A DNA stretch of 64,000 nucleotides, from contig NZ_JAMXAX010000016.1 of the NCBI RefSeq assembly GCF_023913775.1, positions 1-64,000 on the forward strand, in the 5' to 3' direction. The position numbers and the translations under genes were made by a program. The DNA comes from Acidovorax facilis. GTDB taxonomy: Bacteria > Pseudomonadota > Gammaproteobacteria > Burkholderiales > Burkholderiaceae_C. The notes below the pieces were generated by a model. It was given only the letters and a program-made list of their open reading frames with translations, was not told the origin of the DNA and ran no database searches. Of this stretch, positions 34,841 through 44,043 are shown in pieces (the first letter of the stretch is position 1; each line of letters begins with the position of its first letter).

Positions 34841-35284
34841 TCAGTTAAAAACGTCCGCGTTCTCACCGTCACCGCCCGGCTTGGCGTCAGACCCCAGAGA
34901 GAACACGTCGGGCCCGCCATTGCGTCCCGGGTTTTTGTACAAATAGGCGGCACCCCAAGGATCAGAAGGCAGGCCCTTCTTCAGGTAGGGGCCATTCCAT
35001 CCCTGGGCCGTTGCGGGCCGCTCTGCCAAGGCACGCAGCCCTTCAGCATCATTGGGATAACGGCCGACGTCCAGCTTGAAAAGGTCCAGGCTCTGCTCAA
35101 TTTCCGAGATCTGAATGCGGGCCGTCTTGGACTTGGCACCGCCTAGTTGATCAAGCACCTTCGGGCCCACCAGCCCGGCAAGCAACGTCAGAATCACCAG
35201 AACCACCAGCAATTCAATCAGCGTGAAGCCCGAGGAACGCTGCGCTCGCGCCATTGCTTTGTGTTCAAAATTCACTACATTCAT
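34841..35284 (-). CDS. gspG: T2SS major pseudopilin GspG
   Basis: 147 residues from ATG 35284. Leader ending RSSG, then FTLIELLVVLVILTLLAGLVGPKVLDQLGGAKSKTARIQI, the classic GspG stretch with Glu at +5. C-terminus YPNDAEGLRALAERP, YLKKGLPSDPWGAAYLYKNPG and DVFSLGSDAKPGGDGENAD, the calcium-binding loop of major pseudopilins. The apparent start at 35314 is a TTG and less likely. Confidence 0.95.
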   Translation of the reverse strand: MNVVNFEHKAMARAQRSSGFTLIELLVVLVILTLLAGLVGPKVLDQLGGAKSKTARIQISEIEQSLDLFKLDVGRYPNDAEGLRALAERPATAQGWNGPYLKKGLPSDPWGAAYLYKNPGRNGGPDVFSLGSDAKPGGDGENADVFN

Positions 35285-35310
35285 TTCAAAATCTCTCAAA
35301 TAATCCAGAA

Positions 35311-36519
35311 TCAAATTGTGTCGTTGATCGACAAAACGCCACCCAGAATCGCAATAATAATGAAGGCAACCAATGCCCCCAAAACAATAATAATCAAGGG
35401 TTCCATGGCTGCCAAAACACGCCCCATGGTACGCCGACCTTCATCCTCATAACGATCCGCCAAACCCAGCAGAGTAATATCAAGCTGCCCTGTTTCCTCT
35501 GCAACCCGAATAAGCTGCGGGGTGCTGGATTTCCCGAAGTAAGGAGAGACAAACCCTGTGGAAAGTCGTTTGCCTGTTTTTACAATGCCCACCAGAGGTT
35601 CAATATCCTTGCGCAATGCGGTATTGGTCAGTGCGTCCACAGCAATGCGCAACGCATCCACCATGGGTACACCCCGCTGCAGCAAGATGCCGAAGGTGCG
35701 GAAATAAATAGCAAACTGCAGATTCCGCAACACCTTGCCGAACAGGGGGAGGTCCAACAGCACACTGTCAACGCGCAACCGCCCCGCAGGCGTCGCGCCC
35801 CAGCGGGAGCCCAGGAACAAGACCACCGTCAAGCCTAACAGGATTGCCATCCAGTGCGAGCGGATCAGATCACTGAGATCGACCACCAAGCGCGTGGAGT
35901 AAGGCAGTTTGTCGCCCATGGAATCAAAAATTTCCCGAAACTGGGGAACCACAAATGCCAGGAGCATCACGACGGACAGCACCGCAACAATCAGCAAGAT
36001 GACGGGGTACGTCATGGAGGAAATGACGTAGTTGCGAAGCTTGTCTTCTGCCTCCAGTTGCACTGTGAGTTCTTTCAGAACCACATGCAGCGAACCAGAA
36101 GTTTCCCCCGCCCGAATCAGAACCAGATATTGGCGCCCAAGATCCCGCTCAAACGGCAGCAGCGACTGGTACAGAGACTTACCGCCACGCACCCCTTCCT
36201 CGACCTTGGCAATGAAGGCTTTCAGCCGCTCCGTGTTGGCCGTCTCCTTGAGCATGACCAGCGCCTTGTCCAGCGGCATGTTGGCCTGCTTGAGGTGGGC
36301 CATCTCGCGGCTGAACAAAAGGATCTCGCCACGTTTGAGCTTGCCCCCCCGGCTTTGCGGCTCATCTTGGGCAACTGCTGCCGACTCGTCTGCAATACGA
36401 ACCGGCGTCACGCCCTGCCCAATGAGTCGCAGTCGCGCGGTCTCCACGTTCAGCGCGCGGATCGTCCCCTGGCAGGCCTTGCCATCGGACGTGATTCCAT
36501 CGTATTGAAATTCAATCAT
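35311..36519 (-). CDS. gspF: T2SS inner-membrane platform protein GspF
   Basis: 402 residues from ATG 36519, which overlaps gspE by eight bases. Two T2SSF cytoplasmic domains separated by membrane helices (YVISSMTYPVILLIVAVLSVVMLLAFVVPQF; AILLGLTVVLFLGS; MEPLIIIVLGALVAFIIIAILGGVLSINDTI). FSREMAHLKQANMPLDKAL and FRTFGILLQRGVPMVDAL mark the repeated domain. Confidence 0.95.
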   Translation of the reverse strand: MIEFQYDGITSDGKACQGTIRALNVETARLRLIGQGVTPVRIADESAAVAQDEPQSRGGKLKRGEILLFSREMAHLKQANMPLDKALVMLKETANTERLKAFIAKVEEGVRGGKSLYQSLLPFERDLGRQYLVLIRAGETSGSLHVVLKELTVQLEAEDKLRNYVISSMTYPVILLIVAVLSVVMLLAFVVPQFREIFDSMGDKLPYSTRLVVDLSDLIRSHWMAILLGLTVVLFLGSRWGATPAGRLRVDSVLLDLPLFGKVLRNLQFAIYFRTFGILLQRGVPMVDALRIAVDALTNTALRKDIEPLVGIVKTGKRLSTGFVSPYFGKSSTPQLIRVAEETGQLDITLLGLADRYEDEGRRTMGRVLAAMEPLIIIVLGALVAFIIIAILGGVLSINDTI

Positions 36520-38230
36520 TTTGACGCGCAACGCGCAGGACTTCTTCCGCAGTCGTCAGACCTTTGAAGACCTTGGTGGCGCCATCCTGCAACAAGTTCC
36601 CCCCGGCATAGGCGCCATCTCCGCCCCCCAACGAAGAACCTCTTTCGAGCACCACTTTTTTTACGTCTTCTGACATTACCAGCAATTCATGAACAGCCAA
36701 CCGCCCTCGGTAGCCGGTCCCCCGGCATGCAGAACAACCGACGGACCGATAGATGACCTGGCCCTCCTCCATGGCCATGCCCAGGGAGGCTGCGGCCGCC
36801 TGCGCCTGGTCCGGCAGCAACGGCGCTTTGCATTCCTCACACAGCTTGCGCACCAGGCGCTGCGCCAGCACGCCAATGACGGACGCCGTGATCAGATAGG
36901 GCTCCACACCCATGTTGATGAGCCGCACGATGGCCCCGAGCGCGCTGTTGGTGTGCAGGGTGGACATGACCAAGTGGCCCGTCAATGCCGCCTGCACCGC
37001 AATTTCTGCGGTTTCGCCATCGCGCATTTCCCCGATCATGATCACATCAGGATCCTGACGGAGAAAGGATCGCAACACCTTCGCAAAGGTCAGCCCGATC
37101 TGGGGCTGGACCTGCACCTGGTTGAGCCATTGCAGCCGGTACTCCACCGGATCTTCCACCGTCAGAATCTTGAGGTTCTCGCCCTCCAGTTCCTGCATGG
37201 AGGCATACAGCGTGGTGGACTTCCCGGAGCCTGTGGGACCTGTCACCAGAAAGATCCCATGTGGCACGCTGAGCAGCTGACGCATGGTTTTCAAAGTGGG
37301 TGGCGTGAAGTGCAGGCTCTCCAACGAGAGCAGGTCGAAGTTCTTTTCCAGCAAGCGCATGACGACCGATTCGCCAAACATGGTGGGAATGGTGGACACG
37401 CGAGAGTCCATTTCCTTGCCATGCACGCGCAGCTTGGTGCGCCCGTCCTGCGGCATCCGGCGTTCCGCAATGTCCAGTTGCGAAAGGATCTTGATGCGGG
37501 ACACCACAGCGGGGGCATCCTTGTTATCAATCTCGTCAATGGGGTACAGCTCGCCGTCCACCCGTATCCGGACCACCGATTTTTCTTCGTAGGTTTCGAT
37601 GTGAATGTCGGAGGCCTGGGCCGCCACGGCCTGGGAGAGGATATGGCTCACGCGCTGGATGATGGGGGCCTCCGAGGCCATGTCCCTCAGGTGCTCGATG
37701 AATTCAGAAGCCTCGAACTGGTCCGCAACGGCTTCTCCTTCCGGCTCCGACTCCTGGACGTACCAGGCATTGAGCTGACCGGATATTTCAGACTCCAGGC
37801 CAAAAAAGACCCTGGGCACATCCCCAAAGACCAGGCGCAATGCATCGCGCAATGCCGCGCTCTTCGGATCTACCGACGCGAAATCCGGCGTGGACTCAGC
37901 GTCCTCTGCATTTCCCAAAGGAAGCAGGTTGTTGGCCAGCAAAAAGCTGGTGTTCAACCGCGACGTTTCCGGCTTTTCCTTGGGGAAGGCGTCTTGACGC
38001 ACCAAAGGCAATCCGGCCTGCCGGGACAGTGCGGAGTAGACATCCACCTCAGACACCAGTCCCAGACTGATAAGCAGGCGCCCCAGACGACCGCCCATGG
38101 AACGCTGGACCTCTAGCGCCCTCTCCAGGTCATTGCGCGACAACTTCTGGTCCGCAAGGAGCATCTCACCGAGCCTGGGCGCAGCGATATCGACGCTTTC
38201 CACTTCACCAATTTCAGCCGAGAGCTTCAT
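36512..38230 (-). CDS. gspE: T2SS assembly ATPase GspE
   Basis: 572 residues from ATG 38230. An N-terminal MshEN-like domain (LGEMLLADQKLSRNDLERALEVQ, LGRLLISLGLVSEVDVYSALSRQAGLP), then the secretion ATPase core: GPTGSGKSTTLYASM Walker A, DPDVIMIGEMRDGETAEIA Walker B, STLHTNSALGA His box. A Cys4 zinc site is CEECK...CSACRG. First gene of the T2SS operon; promoter expected in 38231-38302. Confidence 0.95.
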   Translation of the reverse strand: MKLSAEIGEVESVDIAAPRLGEMLLADQKLSRNDLERALEVQRSMGGRLGRLLISLGLVSEVDVYSALSRQAGLPLVRQDAFPKEKPETSRLNTSFLLANNLLPLGNAEDAESTPDFASVDPKSAALRDALRLVFGDVPRVFFGLESEISGQLNAWYVQESEPEGEAVADQFEASEFIEHLRDMASEAPIIQRVSHILSQAVAAQASDIHIETYEEKSVVRIRVDGELYPIDEIDNKDAPAVVSRIKILSQLDIAERRMPQDGRTKLRVHGKEMDSRVSTIPTMFGESVVMRLLEKNFDLLSLESLHFTPPTLKTMRQLLSVPHGIFLVTGPTGSGKSTTLYASMQELEGENLKILTVEDPVEYRLQWLNQVQVQPQIGLTFAKVLRSFLRQDPDVIMIGEMRDGETAEIAVQAALTGHLVMSTLHTNSALGAIVRLINMGVEPYLITASVIGVLAQRLVRKLCEECKAPLLPDQAQAAAASLGMAMEEGQVIYRSVGCSACRGTGYRGRLAVHELLVMSEDVKKVVLERGSSLGGGDGAYAGGNLLQDGATKVFKGLTTAEEVLRVARQND

Positions 38231-38302
38231 TACCAACGCCTTTGAACATTCTTCCAACCACCCAATACCCGGGCCCGACTTGTCTCACTCGGGCGGAGTG
38301 AA

Positions 38303-39313
38303 TCACTTGAACCACAGCAAACAGCGGCTTAATCGATCCAATTCGGGGCCCACATAATATTCGCGATATCCAAAAATTCTCGCCCTCAGAGGCCCACCTC
38401 TCCACGCAAGGTATTCTGACACGTAGCCTTCATCCAGCCCCAAGGCGCGCAATCGCAGCTGCAGCGCCTGCGCCTGCAGATAGGTAGCCCCACCCAGCAC
38501 CCGGACACGCCGGACGATCCCCTGGCCATTCGTCAACAGCCGGAGCAAACGCGTCTTCAGGCTACGATCCTTGGCTCCCACCTGGTTGGCGCCATGCTGG
38601 CGATACAGGATCAGCGGGGTTGGCACAAAACGCCTATGGCCGCTTCCACTCACCAGGCCACACCACCAGTCGTGCATGATGGTTTCCTGCGGGAGGGGCA
38701 AGGCCATTCGCAACAGGGTGCGGTTCACCATCATCGTGCATCCCGTCACCTGGTTCACGCTGAGCAGCGAAAGTGGCGAGCACTGCAGAGGGTCCATACG
38801 TTGGTATGTGGCGAAGGACTCCGAAATCACGCCCAAGTGCTCATCCACCACCGTCAGGTCGGAGTGCACCAGACAAGGCAATTCCGCACCACCCTCTTGC
38901 TCCATTCGCACCATTTCTTGGAGACACAGCTCGATTTTCGGAGGGAGCCAGACATCGTCCTGGTCCGAGAAAGCAACCCAAGCAGCCACACCATCATGCA
39001 GGCTGGCCACCATGAGATTCTCAAAGTTTCGGACCAGCCCTTGCCCATGGTGGGGATTGGGTACAAGTACCAAACGCTCTCCAAAGCGCACCCGGTAGCT
39101 CTCCAGGATTGCAGGCGTGTCATCCGAAGACCCGTCATCGCTGACGAGGAGGCGGAAATTCTGGTGGGTCTGGGCCAACAGCGAATCGAGCTGGGCACGA
39201 AGATACTTCGCCCCGTTGTACGTGGCCAGCAGCACATCCACCAGCGGTGACTGCGAGGGGGCAGCCCCGCCCGCCCCTCCGCGTGAGGCCAATCCGTGAG
39301 TCGGCTCAGTCAC
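38303..39313 (-). CDS. Glycosyltransferase family 2 (rhamnosyltransferase-like)
   Basis: 336 residues from GTG 39313, which overlaps the previous stop (GTGA). GT-A signature VDVLLATYNGAKYLRAQLDSLLAQT, LLVSDDGSSDDTPAIL, AWVAFSDQDDVWLPPKIELCLQ (DQDD metal site), MHDWWCGLVSGSG. This is the WcaA/RfbF style of O-antigen rhamnosyltransferases. Last gene of the rfb operon. Confidence 0.86.
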   Translation of the reverse strand: MTEPTHGLASRGGAGGAAPSQSPLVDVLLATYNGAKYLRAQLDSLLAQTHQNFRLLVSDDGSSDDTPAILESYRVRFGERLVLVPNPHHGQGLVRNFENLMVASLHDGVAAWVAFSDQDDVWLPPKIELCLQEMVRMEQEGGAELPCLVHSDLTVVDEHLGVISESFATYQRMDPLQCSPLSLLSVNQVTGCTMMVNRTLLRMALPLPQETIMHDWWCGLVSGSGHRRFVPTPLILYRQHGANQVGAKDRSLKTRLLRLLTNGQGIVRRVRVLGGATYLQAQALQLRLRALGLDEGYVSEYLAWRGGPLRARIFGYREYYVGPELDRLSRCLLWFK

Positions 39314-40503
39314 ACGGTCCCCGTGCTGGGTGTTGCAGCGCTGTGGGACCGGCATTCTGAATGCATCAGCGCCTCGTAGGCATCTGCGATGCCATCCCAG
39401 GTGTAGTGCTCCGCCACGATGTCGCGGGCACGCTGGCTTCGCTGCGGCAGCATGGCGTCCGACTGGTCAACCACTAGGTCCAGGCTGCGAGCGAGTTGCT
39501 CGGGGGTTGCAAAGTAGTCGGCCGCATCGCGTGCCACTTCGCGGTTGAACGGGTTGTCATGCGCAATGACCCAGTTTCCGCAGGCCAGTGCCTCGAGCAG
39601 CGAAGGGTTCGTCCCCCCCACCGAGTGCCCGTGCAGGTAGCAGGCCGCATGTACACGCAAGCTTGCGAGCTGCCCGGTGTCGTAGATGCCCCCCACGAAA
39701 CGCACGCGGTCGCTGGCATGTTGCCTCAGCAGTTGCTGGTAGGCCGTAGCACCGGACACATCCCCCACGATGACCAACGGCCAGTCACCTTCGTGCATCT
39801 CATAGCCTTGAACGATTTCAAGGATATGGTTTTCTGGCTCCGGGCGCGCCACGACCAGCATGTAGCGGCGGGGCTTCAGCCCCCAGGCAGAAAGCACGGA
39901 AGGGTCCACGTCCCGGTCCTGCACCAGTTCGGCGCCGTAGGCAATGAAGCTCGACGGAGCCCCCTTGGGATAAGTCTCGCGGAACCGCTGTGCAATGGCC
40001 TCGGCATCGGCGATGAGGCGCGTGGCCACCCGGCTGGCCACCCACTCCATGCAGCGCAGGTAGATGCGTGCAGCCCTCCCCCATTTGCTGCGGGCCCACT
40101 CCAGTCCGTCCACATTGATCCAGACCGGAACCCCAAAAACCCGGGGCCACCAGCAGGCCCACGCAGCGCCATACCCCAGCATGTAGACCAGGTCGTACCC
40201 CCGCCGGGCGTCCCACAGGCAGGCACAGTCGTAGGCCAGGACCGATGCAGCCCCCCACCGGGGCCGACGTTTGTGGCGCACGCGAACACCTTGGTAGAAG
40301 ATGTCTTCGACGGACGACTCGCTGGTCTCTGCATACACAGTGACCTCGTGGCCCCGCTCCACCAGGCGTATCGAGAGTTGTTCGGCAAAGGTTTCGAACC
40401 CCCCATAGCTCGCGGGGATGCCCCTGGCTCCCAACAGGGCGATCCGCAGCTTGGCAGGGCGGTCCGGAGATCCGCCCGTTGCACGCCCCTGCGCCGTCGT
40501 CAA
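39310..40503 (-). CDS. Glycosyltransferase GT4 with DUF1972 N-terminus
   Basis: 397 residues. The N-terminal RIALLGARGIPASYGGFETFAEQLSIRLVERGHEVTVYAE is the DUF1972 signature of rhamnosyltransferases. The C-terminal half has RYMLVVARPEPENHILEIVQGYEM, VGGIYDTGQLASLRVHAACYLHGHSVGGTNPSLLEALACG. The only suitable start is TTG 40503, overlapping the rfbC stop as TTGA, in keeping with the tight coupling of this operon. Confidence 0.85.
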   Translation of the reverse strand: MTTAQGRATGGSPDRPAKLRIALLGARGIPASYGGFETFAEQLSIRLVERGHEVTVYAETSESSVEDIFYQGVRVRHKRRPRWGAASVLAYDCACLWDARRGYDLVYMLGYGAAWACWWPRVFGVPVWINVDGLEWARSKWGRAARIYLRCMEWVASRVATRLIADAEAIAQRFRETYPKGAPSSFIAYGAELVQDRDVDPSVLSAWGLKPRRYMLVVARPEPENHILEIVQGYEMHEGDWPLVIVGDVSGATAYQQLLRQHASDRVRFVGGIYDTGQLASLRVHAACYLHGHSVGGTNPSLLEALACGNWVIAHDNPFNREVARDAADYFATPEQLARSLDLVVDQSDAMLPQRSQRARDIVAEHYTWDGIADAYEALMHSECRSHSAATPSTGTV

Positions 40504-41045
40504 AGGTCTGCCTCAGCGAACCAGCGCCCCGCCTGATCCTTCGCCGAAAGCTGAATAGCGGCATCCACCGCTGGCCAGGCGATGGCAAGCTCTGGATCGT
40601 CCCAGCGAATGCAGCGCTCATGCTCCGGGCTGTAGTAGTCGGTGGTCTTGTAAAGGAAGTCAGCCGATTCGGACAACACCAGAAAACCGTGAGCAAGCCC
40701 CGGCGGCACCCAAAGCTGCCGGTGGTTGTCTTCGGTCAACAGGGCCCCCACCCACTGGCCAAAGGTGGGTGACCCCTTGCGAATATCCACTGCCACATCA
40801 AACACAGCGCCACGCACCACGCGCACGAGCTTGCCCTGCGCCCTGGGGGGCAACTGGTAGTGCAGGCCCCGCAACACACCCTGGCTGCTGCGGCTGTGGT
40901 TGTCCTGCACAAAGTCGCACTGGACCCCCGTGGCCTCCCGGAAGGCCTGCTGGTTGAAGCTCTCGTAGAAAAAACCACGGCTATCGCCGAACACCTTGGG
41001 CTCAAGGAGGACAACGTCTGGGATGGATTGCCGGATGGAGTGCAT
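40500..41045 (-). CDS. rfbC: dTDP-4-dehydrorhamnose 3,5-epimerase
   Basis: Third enzyme of dTDP-L-rhamnose synthesis. 181 residues, the normal length, cupin fold. Motifs DVVLLEPKVFGDSRGFFYESFNQQAF, DNHSRSSQGVLRGLHYQLPP (catalytic His in GLHYQ), GAVFDVAVDIRKGSPTFGQWVG and PPGLAHGFLVLSE. Six bases after rfbA. Confidence 0.96.
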   Translation of the reverse strand: MHSIRQSIPDVVLLEPKVFGDSRGFFYESFNQQAFREATGVQCDFVQDNHSRSSQGVLRGLHYQLPPRAQGKLVRVVRGAVFDVAVDIRKGSPTFGQWVGALLTEDNHRQLWVPPGLAHGFLVLSESADFLYKTTDYYSPEHERCIRWDDPELAIAWPAVDAAIQLSAKDQAGRWFAEADL

Positions 41046-41051
41046 GGGGGA

Positions 41052-41936
41052 TCAATAGACTTTGTCGTTCAGCAAACGCTGGAGGTACTGGCCGTAGCCG
41101 TTCTTGGCAAGAGGTTGTGCCAGGCGCTGCAACTGGGCACTGTCGATCCAGCCGGCGCGCCAAGCAATTTCCTCGGGGCAGGCAATCTTGAGGCCCTGGC
41201 GATGCTCCAGCGTCGCAATGAACTGGCTGGCCTCCAGCAGGCTTTCGTGGGTGCCAGTATCCAGCCAGGCATAGCCGCGGCCCATGATCTCGACATTGAG
41301 CTGCCCCTGCTCCAGGTACAGCCGGTTCAGGTCGGTGATTTCCAGTTCGCCGCGTGGCGATGGCTTCAAGCTCCGGGCCATCTGCGCAACCTGGTTGTCG
41401 TAGAAGTAGAGGCCTGTGACGGCATAGCTGCTCTTGGGCTGAGCAGGTTTTTCCTCCAACGACAACACCTTGCCCTGGGCATCGAACTCGGCCACACCGT
41501 AGCGCTCCGGGTCGTGCACATGGTAGGCAAACACGCTGGCACCCGCAGAGCGCTGTTGAGCGTTGCCCAGCAGTTCATGGAAATCGTGCCCGTAGAAGAT
41601 GTTGTCTCCCAGCACCAGGGCGCTCGGAGCCCCATCCAAGAAAGACTCCCCGATCACAAACGCCTGCGCCAGGCCGTCCGGGCTGGGCTGCACCGCGTAT
41701 TGCAGGTTCAAGCCCCATTGGCTTCCATCCCCCAGCAGTTGGGCAAAACGCGGCGTGTCCTGCGGGGTGCTGATAACCAGAATGTCCCGGATGCCCGCCA
41801 GCATCAGCGTGCTGAGCGGGTAATAGATCATGGGCTTGTCGTAAACGGGCAGCAGTTGTTTGCTGATGGCCAGCGTGGCCGGGTGCAGCCGGGTGCCGGA
41901 GCCTCCTGCGAGGATGATGCCTTTGCGTTGCGTCAT
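41052..41936 (-). CDS. rfbA: Glucose-1-phosphate thymidylyltransferase
   Basis: Makes dTDP-glucose from glucose-1-phosphate and dTTP. 294 residues from ATG 41936, the usual length; the longer ORF upstream is in rfbD. Signature [53 protein letters not shown], and [16 protein letters not shown]. 14 bases after rfbD. Confidence 0.97.
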   Translation of the reverse strand: MTQRKGIILAGGSGTRLHPATLAISKQLLPVYDKPMIYYPLSTLMLAGIRDILVISTPQDTPRFAQLLGDGSQWGLNLQYAVQPSPDGLAQAFVIGESFLDGAPSALVLGDNIFYGHDFHELLGNAQQRSAGASVFAYHVHDPERYGVAEFDAQGKVLSLEEKPAQPKSSYAVTGLYFYDNQVAQMARSLKPSPRGELEITDLNRLYLEQGQLNVEIMGRGYAWLDTGTHESLLEASQFIATLEHRQGLKIACPEEIAWRAGWIDSAQLQRLAQPLAKNGYGQYLQRLLNDKVY

Positions 41937-41950
41937 GGTCTGGGGTCCGT

Positions 41951-42841
41951 TCAGAGAATTTCCGTGAGCATGCGCGCCACGCCCTGTTGCCAATGGGGCA
42001 TCTGCAAACCGAAGGTGGACTGCAGCTTGTGGGTGCTCAGGCGCGAGTTGTGGGGGCGCACGGCCGGTGTGGGAAATGCGCTTGTGGGCACAGGCGCGAC
42101 TTCTTTTGCTATTATTTTTGTAGCTATTTGCGCTTTCTGGGCTTGCGCCAGCACGTATTTTGCATACTGATTCCAGTTGGTCTCGCCCGCAGCCACGCAG
42201 TGGTACAGGCCTGCATCCTGCGGGCGCTGCTGCAGGTGGCGCAGCGCGTGGGCGGTCACATCGGCCAGCAGGTCGGCACCGGTGGGCGCACCCCATTGGT
42301 CATCAATCACCGTCAGCCGCTCACGCTCTTGCGCCAGCCGCAGCATGGTCTTGGCGAAGTTGCCGCCGCGTGCTGCGTAGACCCAGCTGGTGCGCAGGAT
42401 CAGGTGTTTGGCGCCCGCCTCTGCAATGAGCTGCTCGCCTTCGAGCTTGGTGCGGCCGTAAACGCTCAGCGGGGCGGGTGTATCGGTCTCCACCCAGGGG
42501 CGGCTGCCGCTGCCATCGAAAACATAGTCCGTGCTGTAGTGCACGAGCCAAGCACCCAACTTCGCGGCCTCCTGCGCAAGGGCTCCGGGCGTGGTGGCAT
42601 TGAGGGTGCGGGCAAACTCGGCTTCGCTCTCGGCCTTGTCCACGGCCGTATGGGCGGCGGCATTGACGATGACATCGGGGCGCAGGGCGCGCACCGTATC
42701 AGCCACGCCGGCGGGGTTGGAAAAGTCACCGCAGTGCTCGGTGCTATCGAAGTCCAACGCCGTGACGGAGCCCAGCACCGACAGGCTGCGCCGCAGCTCC
42801 CAGCCGACCTGGCCACCCTTGCCAAACAGCAGGATGTTCAT
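41951..42841 (-). CDS. rfbD: dTDP-4-dehydrorhamnose reductase, with in-frame palindromic insertion
   Basis: Last step of dTDP-L-rhamnose synthesis. 296 residues from ATG 42841 (ATGA overlap with rfbB). Motifs [54 protein letters not shown]. Near the C-terminus a family-1 element (42108-42151) codes [15 protein letters not shown] in frame, ahead of the last ~40 residues. The reading frame is intact, so the enzyme is presumably functional. Confidence 0.94.
   Translation of the reverse strand: MNILLFGKGGQVGWELRRSLSVLGSVTALDFDSTEHCGDFSNPAGVADTVRALRPDVIVNAAAHTAVDKAESEAEFARTLNATTPGALAQEAAKLGAWLVHYSTDYVFDGSGSRPWVETDTPAPLSVYGRTKLEGEQLIAEAGAKHLILRTSWVYAARGGNFAKTMLRLAQERERLTVIDDQWGAPTGADLLADVTAHALRHLQQRPQDAGLYHCVAAGETNWNQYAKYVLAQAQKAQIATKIIAKEVAPVPTSAFPTPAVRPHNSRLSTHKLQSTFGLQMPHWQQGVARMLTEIL
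42108..42151 (-). repeat. Family-1 palindromic element inside rfbD
   Basis: On the minus strand the codons give [15 protein letters not shown], aligning without gaps to the other family-1 copies with GCG, GCG and GCT at codons 2, 7 and 10. Its tail (ATAATAGC) matches that of the intergenic copy at 52738-52782 (GTAATAGC). The central palindrome is partly decayed. Confidence 0.75.
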
Positions 42842-43932
42842 GCAGTGGCGCCCGTCACAGCCGCAGCGGAGGCCTCCTGCGCATACTGGGTCTGCACCCA
42901 GTCGCGGTAGGCGCCGGTCTGCACGTTGGCCACCCAGTCGGCATGGTCCAGGTACCACTGCACGGTCTTGCGGATGCCGGTGTCGAAGGTCTCGGCGGGC
43001 TTCCAGCCCAGCTCGCGCTCGATCTTGCGGGCGTCGATGGCGTAGCGACGGTCGTGGCCTGGACGGTCTTTCACATAGGTGATCTGGGTGCGGTAGCTTT
43101 GGCCGTCAGCACGGGGGCGCAGCTCGTCGAGCAAGCTGCAGACCATGTTCACGATCTCGATGTTGGGCTTCTCGTTCCAGCCACCCACGTTGTAGGTCTC
43201 ACCGGGCGCGCCAGCCTCCAGCACGCGGCGGATGGCGCTGCAGTGGTCCTTTACGTAGAGCCAGTCGCGCACCTGCATGCCGTCGCCATACACGGGCAGG
43301 CTCTTGCCAGCCAACGCGTTGACGATCATCAGCGGGATCAGCTTTTCGGGGAAGTGGTAGGGCCCGTAGTTGTTGCTGCAGTTGGTGGTGAGCACCGGCA
43401 GGCCGTAGGTGTGGTGCCAAGCGCGCACCAGGTGGTCGCTGGCGGCCTTGCTGGCGCTGTAAGGGCTGTTGGGCTCAAAGCCACGCGTCTCGGCGAAGGC
43501 CGGGTCGGTGGGGGCCAGCGATCCGTAGACCTCGTCGGTGGACACATGCAGGAAGCGGAAGGCGGCACGTTCGCCCTCGGGCAGCGCGCTCCAGTAAGCA
43601 CGCACGGCCTCCAGCAGGCGGAACGAGCCCACGATGTTGGTCTGGATGAAATCCTCGGGACCATGGATGGAGCGATCCACATGCGATTCAGCCGCGAAGT
43701 TGACCACGGCGCGGGGCTTGTGCTCAGCCAGCAGGCGGGTCACCAGCGCGGTGTCGCCGATATCGCCCTGCACAAAGATGTGGCGCGCGTCACCCTGCAC
43801 GCTGTCCAGGTTGTGCAGGTTGCCCGCGTAGGTGAGCTTGTCGAGGTTGACCACGGGCTCGCTGGAGGCAGCAAGCCAGTCAAGAACGAAGTTGGCGCCG
43901 ATGAAACCCGCGCCGCCAGTAACCAGAATCAT
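42838..43932 (-). CDS. rfbB: dTDP-glucose 4,6-dehydratase
   Basis: 364 residues from ATG 43932 (upstream in-frame start at 43971 lacks conservation). Signatures [71 protein letters not shown] and [11 protein letters not shown]-type DWLYVKDH. First gene of the rfbBDAC-GT-GT operon, so the operon promoter is expected in 43933-44043. Confidence 0.97.
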   Translation of the reverse strand: MILVTGGAGFIGANFVLDWLAASSEPVVNLDKLTYAGNLHNLDSVQGDARHIFVQGDIGDTALVTRLLAEHKPRAVVNFAAESHVDRSIHGPEDFIQTNIVGSFRLLEAVRAYWSALPEGERAAFRFLHVSTDEVYGSLAPTDPAFAETRGFEPNSPYSASKAASDHLVRAWHHTYGLPVLTTNCSNNYGPYHFPEKLIPLMIVNALAGKSLPVYGDGMQVRDWLYVKDHCSAIRRVLEAGAPGETYNVGGWNEKPNIEIVNMVCSLLDELRPRADGQSYRTQITYVKDRPGHDRRYAIDARKIERELGWKPAETFDTGIRKTVQWYLDHADWVANVQTGAYRDWVQTQYAQEASAAAVTGATA

Positions 43933-44043
43933 AGGGAGGGCCGTGTGAAATGCCTGCTCGGCAGAACCCACGATTATCCCACCCCGCCCGGCCCCCGGGT
44001 AACAGAGTTCAACGCGGGTATTTCTGCCCGGGCCGGCAGGTCA

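Noticed and set aside
40503-40696. Upstream extension of the DUF1972 glycosyltransferase
   Set aside because: The TTG at 40503 overlaps the rfbC stop like its neighbours; anything further upstream lies inside rfbC in another frame.
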